Shown here: positions 26,874 through 35,309 of the stretch, piece after piece | Layout of the letters: each line of letters starts with the position of its first letter | Position numbering within the stretch: the stretch's first letter is position 1 | Assembly (NCBI RefSeq): GCF_001721645.1 | Contig: NZ_CP017141.1 | Location: 5,518,001 to 5,582,000 of the forward strand | Length of the DNA: 64,000 nt | Source: Pedobacter steynii | GTDB lineage: Bacteria > Bacteroidota > Bacteroidia > Sphingobacteriales > Sphingobacteriaceae | Reading direction: 5' to 3' | Made by a program: the position numbers and the translations under genes | The notes under the pieces: model-generated | The model's input: the letters and a program-made list of their open reading frames with translations, nothing else | The model's database searches: none | Told to the model about the DNA's origin: nothing

Positions 26874-26986
26874 AAATAATTCCTCATGAAGCCTGTTAAT
26901 CCTTACAATAATTATGTAGAATTGTTTTTAACCTATAACTCCTGGCCGCTTTCTCTTTAAAAATTAATACATTTAAAAATATTATT

Positions 26987-28387
26987 GTGAAGAACTTTTT
27001 AGACGACAATTTCTTATTACAGACCCAAACAGCTCAGCAGCTATATCATAAATTCGCAAAACAGATGCCGGTTATTGATTACCATAATCATTTAATGCCG
27101 GATCAGATTGCAAACGATTTCATGTTTGAAAATATTACCCAGGTTTGGTTGTATGGTGACCATTATAAATGGCGTGCCATGCGGGCAAATGGGATTGATG
27201 AACATTACATTACCGGTAAAGCTACAGATCTGGAGAAGTTTAAAAAGTGGGCAGAAACCGTACCCTATACGTTAAGAAATCCACTATACCATTGGACACA
27301 TCTGGAACTGCAACGTTATTTTGACGTATATGAAGTGCTTTCCCCCGCAAATGCGGAGAGGATTTATGAGGAGTGTACGGCAAAACTCAGAACACCAGAG
27401 TATTCCGTGCAGAACCTGCTGCGTAGGATGCAAGTAAAGACCTTATGTACAACAGATGATCCTTTAGACTCCCTGGAACACCACCAGAAAATAAAAAAAG
27501 ACGGACTGGACATTAAGGTCCTTCCTGCATTTCGTCCGGACAAAGCCATGCATGCAGACGATCTGCCAGGTCTGAACAAATACATTGATCAGCTCTCTGC
27601 ATTAACAGGTAAGGAACTAAACAGTCTGGATTCCTACCTTTCTGCGCTCAAATCAAGACATGACTATTTCGCTGAAAACGGCTGCTCTGTTTCCGATCAC
27701 GGACTGGAACAGATCTATGCTGACGATTATACACTCGAAGAAGTACGGGACATTTATCAGAAAATCCGTAACAAATCATCCTTAACACCTTCGGAAACTA
27801 CGAAGTTTAAATCAGCTTTACTGTTTCAGTTTGCACTATGGGACCACGAGAAGGGATGGGTACAACAATATCATCTGGGCGCCTTAAGAAATAACAATGA
27901 CCGCCTGCTGTCTGAACTGGGGCCTGACACCGGATTTGATTCAATTGGTGATTTTAGTCAAGGTAAAGCCTTGTCCAGATTTTTAAATAAACTGGATGCT
28001 CAGAATTGCCTGGCAAAAACCATACTCTACAATTTAAATCCTGCGGACAATGAGCTGATGGCCACGATGATTGGCAATTACAATGATGGAACGGTAGCCG
28101 GAAAAGTTCAATGGGGCTCTGCCTGGTGGTTTCTGGATCAGAAAGAGGGGATGATCAAACAAATCAATACCTTGTCTAATATGGGCCTGCTAAGCCGTTC
28201 TGTAGGCATGCTTACCGACAGCAGAAGCTTCCTTTCTTACCCTCGTCATGAATATTTCAGAAGGATTTTATGTAATCTTTTCGGAGAAGATGTGGAGAAT
28301 GGAGAATTACCTGATGATCAGGAATGGCTTGGCAAAGTGATTCAGGACATCTGCTATAACAACGCAAAAGAATATTTTAATTTTTAA
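26987..28387 (+). CDS. uxaC: Glucuronate (uronate) isomerase
   Basis: A 466-residue UxaC, the enzyme that converts D-glucuronate to D-fructuronate and D-galacturonate to D-tagaturonate in the first step of hexuronate breakdown. The metal-binding start VIDYHNHLMPDQIANDF and the ITQVWLYGDHYKWRAMRANGI segment are characteristic, and the length is normal for the family. Translation starts at GTG 26987; the family N-terminus begins exactly there (KNFLDDNFLLQTQTAQ) and no in-frame ATG is close. It is the first of five same-strand genes that carry uronate carbon to glycolysis, with kdgK 4 bases downstream. Confidence 0.95.
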   Translation: MKNFLDDNFLLQTQTAQQLYHKFAKQMPVIDYHNHLMPDQIANDFMFENITQVWLYGDHYKWRAMRANGIDEHYITGKATDLEKFKKWAETVPYTLRNPLYHWTHLELQRYFDVYEVLSPANAERIYEECTAKLRTPEYSVQNLLRRMQVKTLCTTDDPLDSLEHHQKIKKDGLDIKVLPAFRPDKAMHADDLPGLNKYIDQLSALTGKELNSLDSYLSALKSRHDYFAENGCSVSDHGLEQIYADDYTLEEVRDIYQKIRNKSSLTPSETTKFKSALLFQFALWDHEKGWVQQYHLGALRNNNDRLLSELGPDTGFDSIGDFSQGKALSRFLNKLDAQNCLAKTILYNLNPADNELMATMIGNYNDGTVAGKVQWGSAWWFLDQKEGMIKQINTLSNMGLLSRSVGMLTDSRSFLSYPRHEYFRRILCNLFGEDVENGELPDDQEWLGKVIQDICYNNAKEYFNF

Positions 28388-28391
28388 TTAT

Positions 28392-29420
28392 ATGATGGGA
28401 AAGGTTTTAAATTTTGGTGAACTGTTATTGAGGATTTCTCCGGACATAGACGGAGCCTGGCTGAAAGAGAATAACCTTCCCTTTTATGTTGGAGGTGCAG
28501 AAGCCAATGTGGCTGCTGCCCTGGCATTATGGGGAGTACCATCAGCTTACCTTTCTGCAGTACCCGATAATTTTATGAGCAGACAAGTCGTTGCTTATCT
28601 GGATCAGCTGAATATAGATACTGCTCCAATGCAATACCTGGGAGAGCGGATCGGTCTGTATTACCTGCCAAACGGAAAAGACCTTAAGAATGCAGGGGTA
28701 ATCTACGACCGCAATTATTCATCATTTTCTACGCTTAGAACCGGTATGATAAATTGGGATGCTGTTTTTGAAGGAATTACAGTCTTTCATTTCAGTGCCA
28801 TATGTCCGGCATTAAATGAAGATGTCGCAGCGGTATGTGAAGAAGCTTTAAAAGCGGCTTCAGATCGGAATATCCGGATTTCACTGGACCTGAATTTTAG
28901 AAGTAAGCTCTGGAAATATGGTAAGGATCCGATAGACGTGATGCCTTTACTGGCTCCATACTGTGACCTCATTATGGGCAATATCTGGGCTGCCGAAAAC
29001 ATGCTCGGTATTCCGGTACCCGCAGGGTTGGTGGAAGCGGATCTGAAAGAAAATTACCTGGAGCAGGCAGAAATAACTTCTAAAGCCATTATGAAAGCAT
29101 TTCCGAAATGTACCTCGGTAGCCAATACCTTCAGGTTTGACTTTAAAACCGGTGTGAAATATTATAGTACATTATACACAAACCATGAACTCTTTGTTTC
29201 TAAAGAGTACCGGGCGGAAAAAATCACCGGAAAAATAGGTAGTGGAGATTGTTATATGGCGGGACTGATATATGGTTTTTACCACCAGTTAGGGCCTTCG
29301 GATATCCTTGGCTTTGCCACAAAGGCTGCCTTTGCCAAGCTCTTTACCAGCACTGATTTCAGTACGACAAAGATTGAGGATATTCAGCCAATGGTTCAAC
29401 CCTATGAAACCAATTTTTAA
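28392..29420 (+). CDS. kdgK: 2-dehydro-3-deoxygluconate (KDG) kinase, PfkB family
   Basis: A 342-residue PfkB-family sugar kinase. The N-terminal GELLLRISP and the YVGGAEANVAAALALWG motif mark KDG kinases, and the ATP-site signature GKIGSGDCYMAGLIYG with the catalytic Asp is near residue 285. It phosphorylates KDG to KDPG. Two ATG codons in tandem (28392 and 28395) can start it. The gene follows uxaC after 4 bases and precedes the KDPG aldolase, which fixes its role in the pathway. Confidence 0.93.
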   Translation: MMGKVLNFGELLLRISPDIDGAWLKENNLPFYVGGAEANVAAALALWGVPSAYLSAVPDNFMSRQVVAYLDQLNIDTAPMQYLGERIGLYYLPNGKDLKNAGVIYDRNYSSFSTLRTGMINWDAVFEGITVFHFSAICPALNEDVAAVCEEALKAASDRNIRISLDLNFRSKLWKYGKDPIDVMPLLAPYCDLIMGNIWAAENMLGIPVPAGLVEADLKENYLEQAEITSKAIMKAFPKCTSVANTFRFDFKTGVKYYSTLYTNHELFVSKEYRAEKITGKIGSGDCYMAGLIYGFYHQLGPSDILGFATKAAFAKLFTSTDFSTTKIEDIQPMVQPYETNF

Positions 29421-29465
29421 ATTAAATAATTAAATAAGAAGACGAACGGTTAACAACATATAAAA

Positions 29466-30125
29466 ATGAAAACAAAAGAAAGCTCTTTAAAAGCCATTAC
29501 TGATCAGGGAATCCTTCCCTTGTTTTATTTTGAAGATGCTCAGGTAAGCCTGGACATCATCAGGACCCTATATCAGGCGGGAATCCGGGTTTTAGAGTAT
29601 ACCAATCGCGGGCCGGCTGCTTTGTCTAATTTTAGCATGCTGATAGAGACATTGAAAACGGAAATGCAGGACCTTCATCTGGGAATCGGAACGATTAAAA
29701 CTGTTAAAGAAGCTGAAGAGTTTATTGCCGCGGGTGCCCATTTTATTGTTTGTCCGATTGTAAATCCGGAAGTAGGTGAATTGGTCCATAAGGAGGGCCT
29801 GCTTTGGATTCCCGGATGCTTTACCCCGACAGAAATTAATACTGCTCATCAGATGAAAGCCGGACTGATTAAATTGTTTCCGGCAAATATCCTTGGGCCA
29901 TCTTATATGGCAGCAATTAAAGACCTTTTTCCTGGTCAGTTGTTTATCCCAACCGGTGGTGTGGAAATTGAACAGAGCAACATCAGCAACTGGTTTAAAT
30001 CAGGTGTATGTGCAGTCGGAATGGGTAGTAAGCTGATCAGTAAAGAAATATTAGACCAAAAAGATTATAAACAACTAAATACCTTAACCAGAACAACAAT
30101 TGACCTGGTAAAAGCGGGTAGATAA
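29466..30125 (+). CDS. eda: KDPG aldolase (bifunctional KDPG/KHG aldolase type)
   Basis: A 219-residue class I aldolase that splits 2-dehydro-3-deoxy-6-phosphogluconate into pyruvate and glyceraldehyde 3-phosphate. The Schiff-base lysine is in GLIKLFPAN (about residue 139) and the conserved Glu is in GIRVLEYTNRGP (about residue 43). IPTGGVEIEQSNISNWF near the C-terminus is the phosphate-binding part. It lies 45 bases after kdgK on the same strand and is probably in the same transcript. The length and motifs are complete, with nothing unusual. Confidence 0.93.
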   Translation: MKTKESSLKAITDQGILPLFYFEDAQVSLDIIRTLYQAGIRVLEYTNRGPAALSNFSMLIETLKTEMQDLHLGIGTIKTVKEAEEFIAAGAHFIVCPIVNPEVGELVHKEGLLWIPGCFTPTEINTAHQMKAGLIKLFPANILGPSYMAAIKDLFPGQLFIPTGGVEIEQSNISNWFKSGVCAVGMGSKLISKEILDQKDYKQLNTLTRTTIDLVKAGR

Positions 30126-30163
30126 GCCCCTAAAAACGACCTAACCAACCAAAACCAAATATA

Positions 30164-31531
30164 ATGAAAGAGACTAAAATGGGTAATTACAGATGGACAA
30201 TCTGTGCATTATTATTTTTTGCAACCACAGTCAACTATCTTGACCGTCAGGTGTTAAGCCTCCTGCACCCAACGCTGGAGAAAGAATTTAACTGGACCAA
30301 TAGTGATTATGCCAATATCACAGCGGCATTTCAGTTTGTATACGCGATTTCAATGCTCTTTGCAGGACGGTTCGTAGATAGGTTAGGTACGAAATGGGGT
30401 TACATTATTGCCTTGATCATCTGGTCAATAGGAGCCATTATGCATGCGGTTGCATTACCCATCGGCGTAAGTGCTGCTGCACTGATCAGTTGGGTTGGAT
30501 TGGGAATGGTACCGGTATCGGTAATTGGTTTTATCCTTGCCAGGGCAGTATTGGCTTTCGGTGAATCAGCCAACTTCCCGGCAGCAATTAAAGCTACCGC
30601 AGAATATTTCCCTAAAAAAGAACGTTCTTTTGCCACCGGGATCTTTAATTCAGGGGCTAACGTGGGGGCGATTTTAGCACCGCTTACCGTGCCATGGATT
30701 GCTAAAGTCTGGGGATGGGAAGCTGCTTTCCTGATTGTAGGTGCGGTTGGTTTTATCTGGCTGGGCTTCTGGTTTGTTTTTTATGATAAACCGGAAAGTC
30801 AGAAAAGATTGAATGCTTTGGAGTTCGCTTATATCAATAGTGACCAGGAGACGGAAACTACTGTGGTAGAAACGGAAGCTACTGAAAAAATTGCCTGGTT
30901 TAAGTTACTGGGCTACAGACAAACCTGGGCATTTGCATTTGGAAAGTTTATGACCGACGGGGTCTGGTGGTTTTTTCTGTTTTGGTTGCCTTCGTACCTT
31001 AAGGTACAATATAGCCTGACTGGTACCGACATCATGATTCCGCTAACGGTATTGTATAGCATGACCATGATTGGAAGTATCGGGGGAGGATGGTTTCCTA
31101 TGTATTTTATTAAAAAAGGATATTCCCCTTATGATGGCAGAATGCGGGCAATGTTTGTGATTGCCTTATTCCCTTTACTGGTATTGGCCGCTCAGCCGCT
31201 GGGGCATATCAGCTTCTGGATTCCGGTAGTCCTGATCGGGATCGGAGCATCAGCACACCAGGCCTGGTCAGCTAATATTTTTACCACAGTTTCTGACATG
31301 TTTCCTAAAAAAAGTATTGCTTCTGTTATTGGAATAGGTGGAATGGCCGGTGGTATGGGTGGAGTAGTCATGTCTAAATTAGGAGGAGCGCTATTTGACC
31401 ACTATAAGCTATTGGGGCATACCCAAACTGGGTACACCATTATGTTCGCAATTTGTGCGGTAGCTTATTTACTGGCCTGGATGGTGATGAAATCGCTGGT
31501 TCCTAAATACGCGCCGATCACCGATCTGTAA
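30164..31531 (+). CDS. MFS hexuronate transporter (ExuT-like)
   Basis: A 455-residue major facilitator with 12 predicted helices. The opening RWTICALLFFATTVNYLDRQ, the GRFVDRLGTKWG loop between helices 2 and 3, and FGESANFPAAIKATAEYFP are typical of the anion:cation symporter subfamily that includes ExuT hexuronate and glucarate transporters. It should import glucuronate or galacturonate for the enzymes around it. A helix-free loop rich in Glu and Thr (about residues 223-243) separates the two halves. It sits 38 bases after eda. Confidence 0.88.
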   Translation: MKETKMGNYRWTICALLFFATTVNYLDRQVLSLLHPTLEKEFNWTNSDYANITAAFQFVYAISMLFAGRFVDRLGTKWGYIIALIIWSIGAIMHAVALPIGVSAAALISWVGLGMVPVSVIGFILARAVLAFGESANFPAAIKATAEYFPKKERSFATGIFNSGANVGAILAPLTVPWIAKVWGWEAAFLIVGAVGFIWLGFWFVFYDKPESQKRLNALEFAYINSDQETETTVVETEATEKIAWFKLLGYRQTWAFAFGKFMTDGVWWFFLFWLPSYLKVQYSLTGTDIMIPLTVLYSMTMIGSIGGGWFPMYFIKKGYSPYDGRMRAMFVIALFPLLVLAAQPLGHISFWIPVVLIGIGASAHQAWSANIFTTVSDMFPKKSIASVIGIGGMAGGMGGVVMSKLGGALFDHYKLLGHTQTGYTIMFAICAVAYLLAWMVMKSLVPKYAPITDL

Positions 31532-31564
31532 ATCTGTATTATTTACCTAACTGACCATATAACT

Positions 31565-33190
31565 ATGAATTTTAATGAACAGCTCCAGGCAATTTTTGTG
31601 GAGGAGCAACAAATTCCGGAGGAATTTAAATTAGAAGAGGAGGTTCATCAGCGGGAATACCTGAGCAATGGTGAACTAAGGGCATGGGATGGAGAAGTAC
31701 ATGAGGTTTTGTCGCCGGTTTGTCTGAAAACCCCCGAAGGTTTAAAACGTAAAGTGATTGGAACTTATCCTTTGTGCAACGAGAAGGAAGCTACAGAAGC
31801 GCTGGATGCGGCCGTTGCTGCTTACAACAATGGAAGAGGTGAATGGCCAACCATGAGTGTCGGCGACAGGATCAGCTGTGTAGAGAAATTTACGCATCGT
31901 ATTATTGAAAAGAAAGCCATTGTGGTCAAACTACTGATGTGGGAGATTGGTAAATCTTATGCAGACTCAGTGAAGGAGTTTGACCGTACTGTAGAATATA
32001 TCCACGCTACAATTGATGCTTTGAAAGACCTCGATCGTCAGTCTTCAAGGTTCAGCATTGAGCAGGGAATAGTGGCACAGATCAGACGATCCCCATTGGG
32101 TGTAGTGCTGTGCATGGGGCCTTTTAACTATCCCCTGAATGAAACCTTTACGACGTTGATTCCTGCATTAATTATGGGAAATACCTTGTTGTTTAAACCG
32201 CCTAAGCATGGCACGTTATTACATTATCCATTGCTGGAGGCATTCCGGGATTGCTTCCCTAAAGGAGTGGTAAATACCATTTATGGACGTGGAAATAAAA
32301 TTATTCCCGATCTGATGAAATCAGGGAAGATCAATGTCCTGACTTTAATTGGTTCCAGCAAAGTAGCTAATGAATTGAAAAAGCTTCACCCCAAAGTAAA
32401 CCGATTACGTGCGATTCTGGGACTGGATGCAAAGAATGCCGCAATTATCACTGCCAGGGCAGATGTACAACTTGCCGTTCAGGAAACTGTATTAGGTGCC
32501 TTATCGTTTAACGGTCAAAGGTGTACGGCCTTGAAGATCGTATTTATTCACCGTAGCCTGGCGGAGGTCTTTTTAAAGGAACTGGCTGCTGCCGTAGCCC
32601 AGCTTAAATTTGGAATGCCCTGGGAAAATGGCGTCTCCTTGACTCCTCTGCCAGAACCTCATAAGCCAGCTTACCTGCAGGAATGCATTGCAGACGCGAT
32701 TGCAAATGGCGCTACGGTAAGAAACGAAAACGGTGGGGCCGTAAATGAATCTTTTGTATTTCCGGCTATTGTTTACCCGGTAAACAGAAAGATGAAATTG
32801 TATACGGAAGAACAGTTCGGGCCGGTAATTCCTGTTGTTCCTTTTGACGATCTGGAAGAAACGATTGAATACCTGATTGAGTCTACCCATGGTCAGCAGG
32901 TCAGCATTTTCAGTAATGATGAAGAAGAAATCGCGGCATTGATTGATCCTCTGGTAAATCAGGTGAGCCGTGTAAACATCAATTGCCAATGTCAGCGGGG
33001 ACCTGATGTATTTCCGTTTACAGGAAGAAAAGATAGTGCGGAGGGGACTTTATCCGTAGTTGATGCCTTAAGGTCATTCTCTATCCGGTCACTGGTAGCA
33101 ACAAAATTAAATGACAATAACAAACATCTGATCAATGAAATTGTAGATGGAAACAGTTCCAATTTCTTAAGTACCAGGTATCTGTTTTAA
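31565..33190 (+). CDS. gapN: NADP-dependent glyceraldehyde-3-phosphate dehydrogenase (GapN-type ALDH)
   Basis: A 541-residue aldehyde dehydrogenase. The catalytic cysteine is C320 in FNGQRCTALK, and the general-base and cofactor segments (GPFNYPLNETFT, TLIGSSKVA) are in place. Its long N-terminus (EEQQIPEEFKLEEEVHQREY) is typical of Bacteroidota enzymes annotated as non-phosphorylating NADP-dependent GAPDH, which oxidise glyceraldehyde 3-phosphate directly to 3-phosphoglycerate. It lies at the end of the uronate operon, behind the aldolase that makes that substrate, which supports the assignment over a generic ALDH. Alternative: a semialdehyde dehydrogenase. The DeoR gene converges on it with a 26-base gap. 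Confidence 0.82.
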   Translation: MNFNEQLQAIFVEEQQIPEEFKLEEEVHQREYLSNGELRAWDGEVHEVLSPVCLKTPEGLKRKVIGTYPLCNEKEATEALDAAVAAYNNGRGEWPTMSVGDRISCVEKFTHRIIEKKAIVVKLLMWEIGKSYADSVKEFDRTVEYIHATIDALKDLDRQSSRFSIEQGIVAQIRRSPLGVVLCMGPFNYPLNETFTTLIPALIMGNTLLFKPPKHGTLLHYPLLEAFRDCFPKGVVNTIYGRGNKIIPDLMKSGKINVLTLIGSSKVANELKKLHPKVNRLRAILGLDAKNAAIITARADVQLAVQETVLGALSFNGQRCTALKIVFIHRSLAEVFLKELAAAVAQLKFGMPWENGVSLTPLPEPHKPAYLQECIADAIANGATVRNENGGAVNESFVFPAIVYPVNRKMKLYTEEQFGPVIPVVPFDDLEETIEYLIESTHGQQVSIFSNDEEEIAALIDPLVNQVSRVNINCQCQRGPDVFPFTGRKDSAEGTLSVVDALRSFSIRSLVATKLNDNNKHLINEIVDGNSSNFLSTRYLF

Positions 33191-33216
33191 GAAAAGAAAA
33201 GCAGAATCGGATTGGA

Positions 33217-33966
33217 TTATTCCAGTCTGATTCCAGCATCTTTATAGGCCTTCAGACTTTCGTCATCAGGATCAATATCAGTAATGATCGTATCGATGTC
33301 ACTCATGCTGGTGATATAATAAGGTTCTGTGGTACCTAATTTTTCTACAGTTGCCAACGCGATAATCTGTTTAGAAGTTTCTACCATTGCCTTTTTCACC
33401 TGACAATCTTCATAGCTGATCCCGGTCACACCCGAAATTAGATCAATGCTGCAAATGCCCAGAAAACAAATGTCTGGTCTTATACCCCTGATGGTCTGGA
33501 TTACTTCAAAACCAGAGGTAGAGAAGGAAGATTTATTTAATCTTCCGCCAAGGAATATGACTTCTATACAGGGATGGTCTTCCAGGACAGTAGCTACCGG
33601 GAAACTATTGGTAATGACTGTTATTTGTAAATCCCGGGGCAAAAGTGTGGCAATGGCAAGAACAGATGTTCCTGAATCAAATAAAACCACCTGTCCGTTC
33701 TTTATCAGTTTTACCGCTTTTTCTGCTATAATTCCTTTATGACTGACATCATAGTGCTCACGCTCACGGAAATGTCGGGGAATAGGAGAGCGTGAAATGG
33801 CGCCACCACGAACAGCTTTTAATAAGCCCTGGTCTGATAATTCTTTAATGTCGCGTCTCACGGTGTCTTCTGACACACCTAATAACGTACTTAAATCACC
33901 CAATAGAACTTTTCGCTCTTTGCGGATATGTTCTATGATCAGTTGTAATCGTTCTTCCTTTATCAT
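33217..33966 (-). CDS. DeoR/GlpR family transcriptional regulator
   Basis: A 249-residue DeoR-type regulator. The N-terminal helix-turn-helix runs from about 1 to 57 and contains the family signature VSEDTVRRDIKELSDQGLL followed by AVRGGAI. The C-terminal DeoRC sensor (about 75-235) with LFDSGTSVLAIA resembles a sugar-phosphate isomerase fold and normally binds a phosphorylated sugar. It may control the uronate genes with which it converges or the divergent deoxyribonucleotidase gene. A tandem TTGCAAAATA repeat in the divergent spacer is a likely autoregulatory site. Confidence 0.9.
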   Translation of the reverse strand: MIKEERLQLIIEHIRKERKVLLGDLSTLLGVSEDTVRRDIKELSDQGLLKAVRGGAISRSPIPRHFREREHYDVSHKGIIAEKAVKLIKNGQVVLFDSGTSVLAIATLLPRDLQITVITNSFPVATVLEDHPCIEVIFLGGRLNKSSFSTSGFEVIQTIRGIRPDICFLGICSIDLISGVTGISYEDCQVKKAMVETSKQIIALATVEKLGTTEPYYITSMSDIDTIITDIDPDDESLKAYKDAGIRLE

Positions 33967-34003
33967 ATTGTTGCAAATATAAGTATTTAAGCTGAGGCTT
34001 TTG

Positions 34004-34027
34004 TTGCAAAATATTGCAAAATATTGC
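34004..34027. promoter_or_regulatory. Tandem TTGCAAAATA direct repeat between divergent genes
   Basis: Two perfect copies of TTGCAAAATA (34004-34013 and 34014-34023) followed by TTGC. A related GTTGCAAATATA lies at 33970-33981, next to the DeoR start, and TTGCTGCAAC at 34033-34042. The array sits over the -33 area of the nucleotidase promoter, so it may be the DeoR operator. Confidence 0.45.
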
Positions 34028-34035
34028 TATATTTG
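34028..34035 (+). promoter_or_regulatory. -7 promoter element of the deoxyribonucleotidase gene
   Basis: TATATTTG fits TAnnTTTG exactly. A TTG at 34004-34006 is 21 bases upstream as a -33 candidate, and the ATG at 34059 would lie about 17 bases after the predicted start site. Confidence 0.5.
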
Positions 34036-34058
34036 CTGCAACATATTACGAAAAACAA

Positions 34059-34610
34059 ATGAATAAGATAAAAAAGACAATTGGAATTGATATGGATGGG
34101 GTTCTTGCAGATATAGAAGAGCAATTCATGGATTGGTACGAAAATGAACATGGCATCAGGGTGCCAAGAGAGGAAAGACTGGGCGTGATGGAACCGGAAG
34201 GTTTTCCGGATAAAGGTGCAGTGAAACGGTATGTATATACACCTGGTTTCTTCAGGACCATCCCGGTAATGGAAGGAGCAGTGGCCGCAGTTAAGCAATT
34301 GATGGAAGATTACGAGGTTTATATCGTATCAGCCGCAACGGAATTTCCACAATGTTTATCGGAGAAGCTGGAATGGCTGGCGGAACATTTTCCATTCATC
34401 AGCTGGACAAATATCATATTTTGCGGAGATAAAAGCATCATTGATACCGATTACCTGATTGATGACCACTGTAAAAACCTGGATTTCTGTAAAGGAAAGG
34501 CCATCATGTTTAATGCTTCGCACAATGTGAACCAACACCATCATGTGAGGGTAAATAGCTGGACAGAAGTATTGGCTTTATTGGAAAAAGAAAGCCTGGT
34601 CGGCGCCTAA
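34059..34610 (+). CDS. 5'(3')-deoxyribonucleotidase (HAD superfamily, NT5C type)
   Basis: A 183-residue HAD-fold phosphatase. Motif I is GIDMDGVLADIEEQFMDWY with the nucleophile Asp and the acid/base Asp two residues later; the later LIDDHCKNL stretch supplies motif IV acidic residues. This matches the small bacterial relatives of mammalian 5'(3')-deoxyribonucleotidase, which dephosphorylate deoxynucleoside monophosphates. I start it at ATG 34059 because the -7 element is at 34028 and the residues encoded further upstream are not family-like. It is divergent from the DeoR gene, but a link to deoxynucleoside control is only a guess. Confidence 0.82.
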   Translation: MNKIKKTIGIDMDGVLADIEEQFMDWYENEHGIRVPREERLGVMEPEGFPDKGAVKRYVYTPGFFRTIPVMEGAVAAVKQLMEDYEVYIVSAATEFPQCLSEKLEWLAEHFPFISWTNIIFCGDKSIIDTDYLIDDHCKNLDFCKGKAIMFNASHNVNQHHHVRVNSWTEVLALLEKESLVGA

Positions 34611-34671
34611 GCAAGGCTTCAATCCCTATCTTTTTTCTATATTGGGATTTCAAACAAAACCAGGTAGAAAA

Positions 34672-35256
34672 ATGATAGAAGAAATCAAACAGGCTTATCC
34701 TATAGCCTATATTGCCATCAACGAAGCCACTGCAGATTCTGAATTTTCAATGGCCTCGGATCTTTTGACCTGTTCACTGCTAAAAACCCTGGCCGGCTCA
34801 AAACCGGGAGGTCGTTTTCTGGAGCTGGGAACAGGAACAGGATTATCTGCTTCCTGGATATTGGATGGAATGGATGATGCTGCTACCTTGATTTCTATCG
34901 ATAATGACGATAATTTTTTATCAATTGCCAGACGTTTCCTGGTCAATGATAAAAGACTGAAGCTGGAATATGCAGATGGAGGGGATTGGATACAACGCAA
35001 TAGTAAGCAGAAATTCGACTATATTTTCGCAGATACCTGGCACGGAAAATACCTGATGCTGGACGAAGTGATAGAAATGCTGAATCCGGGTGCGTTTTAT
35101 ATTATAGATGATATGTTACCACAAGCCAACTGGCCGGAAGGGCATGCCGAAAAGGCAACCCGGTTAATAGAAGAACTGGATAAAAGAACAGATCTGGTGA
35201 TCACTAAACAATGCTGGGCAACTGGAATTGTAATTGCAACAAAAAAGAAAGTATAG
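34672..35256 (+). CDS. Class I SAM-dependent O-methyltransferase-like protein
   Basis: A 194-residue methyltransferase. The SAM-binding motif I is FLELGTGTGLSASWIL (about residues 46-61), the acidic motif II is LISIDNDD, and FDYIFADTWHGKY plus FYIIDDMLP follow, as in O-methyltransferase family 3 proteins. I start it at ATG 34672 (MIEEIKQAYP); an upstream TTG at 34642 would add ten residues without family likeness. The methyl acceptor cannot be predicted. The gene stands between the nucleotidase and the helicase on the same strand with short gaps. Confidence 0.82.
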   Translation: MIEEIKQAYPIAYIAINEATADSEFSMASDLLTCSLLKTLAGSKPGGRFLELGTGTGLSASWILDGMDDAATLISIDNDDNFLSIARRFLVNDKRLKLEYADGGDWIQRNSKQKFDYIFADTWHGKYLMLDEVIEMLNPGAFYIIDDMLPQANWPEGHAEKATRLIEELDKRTDLVITKQCWATGIVIATKKKV

Positions 35257-35309
35257 CCGGGTTAAATTCATTTTCTCCTTACCTTTAGCTCCAGAAATTG
35301 CCGTAGCGA

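Noticed and set aside
34611..34671. AATCCC...GGGATT as a terminator after the deoxyribonucleotidase gene
   Set aside because: The stem is six bases with a long AT-rich loop and no T tract after it.
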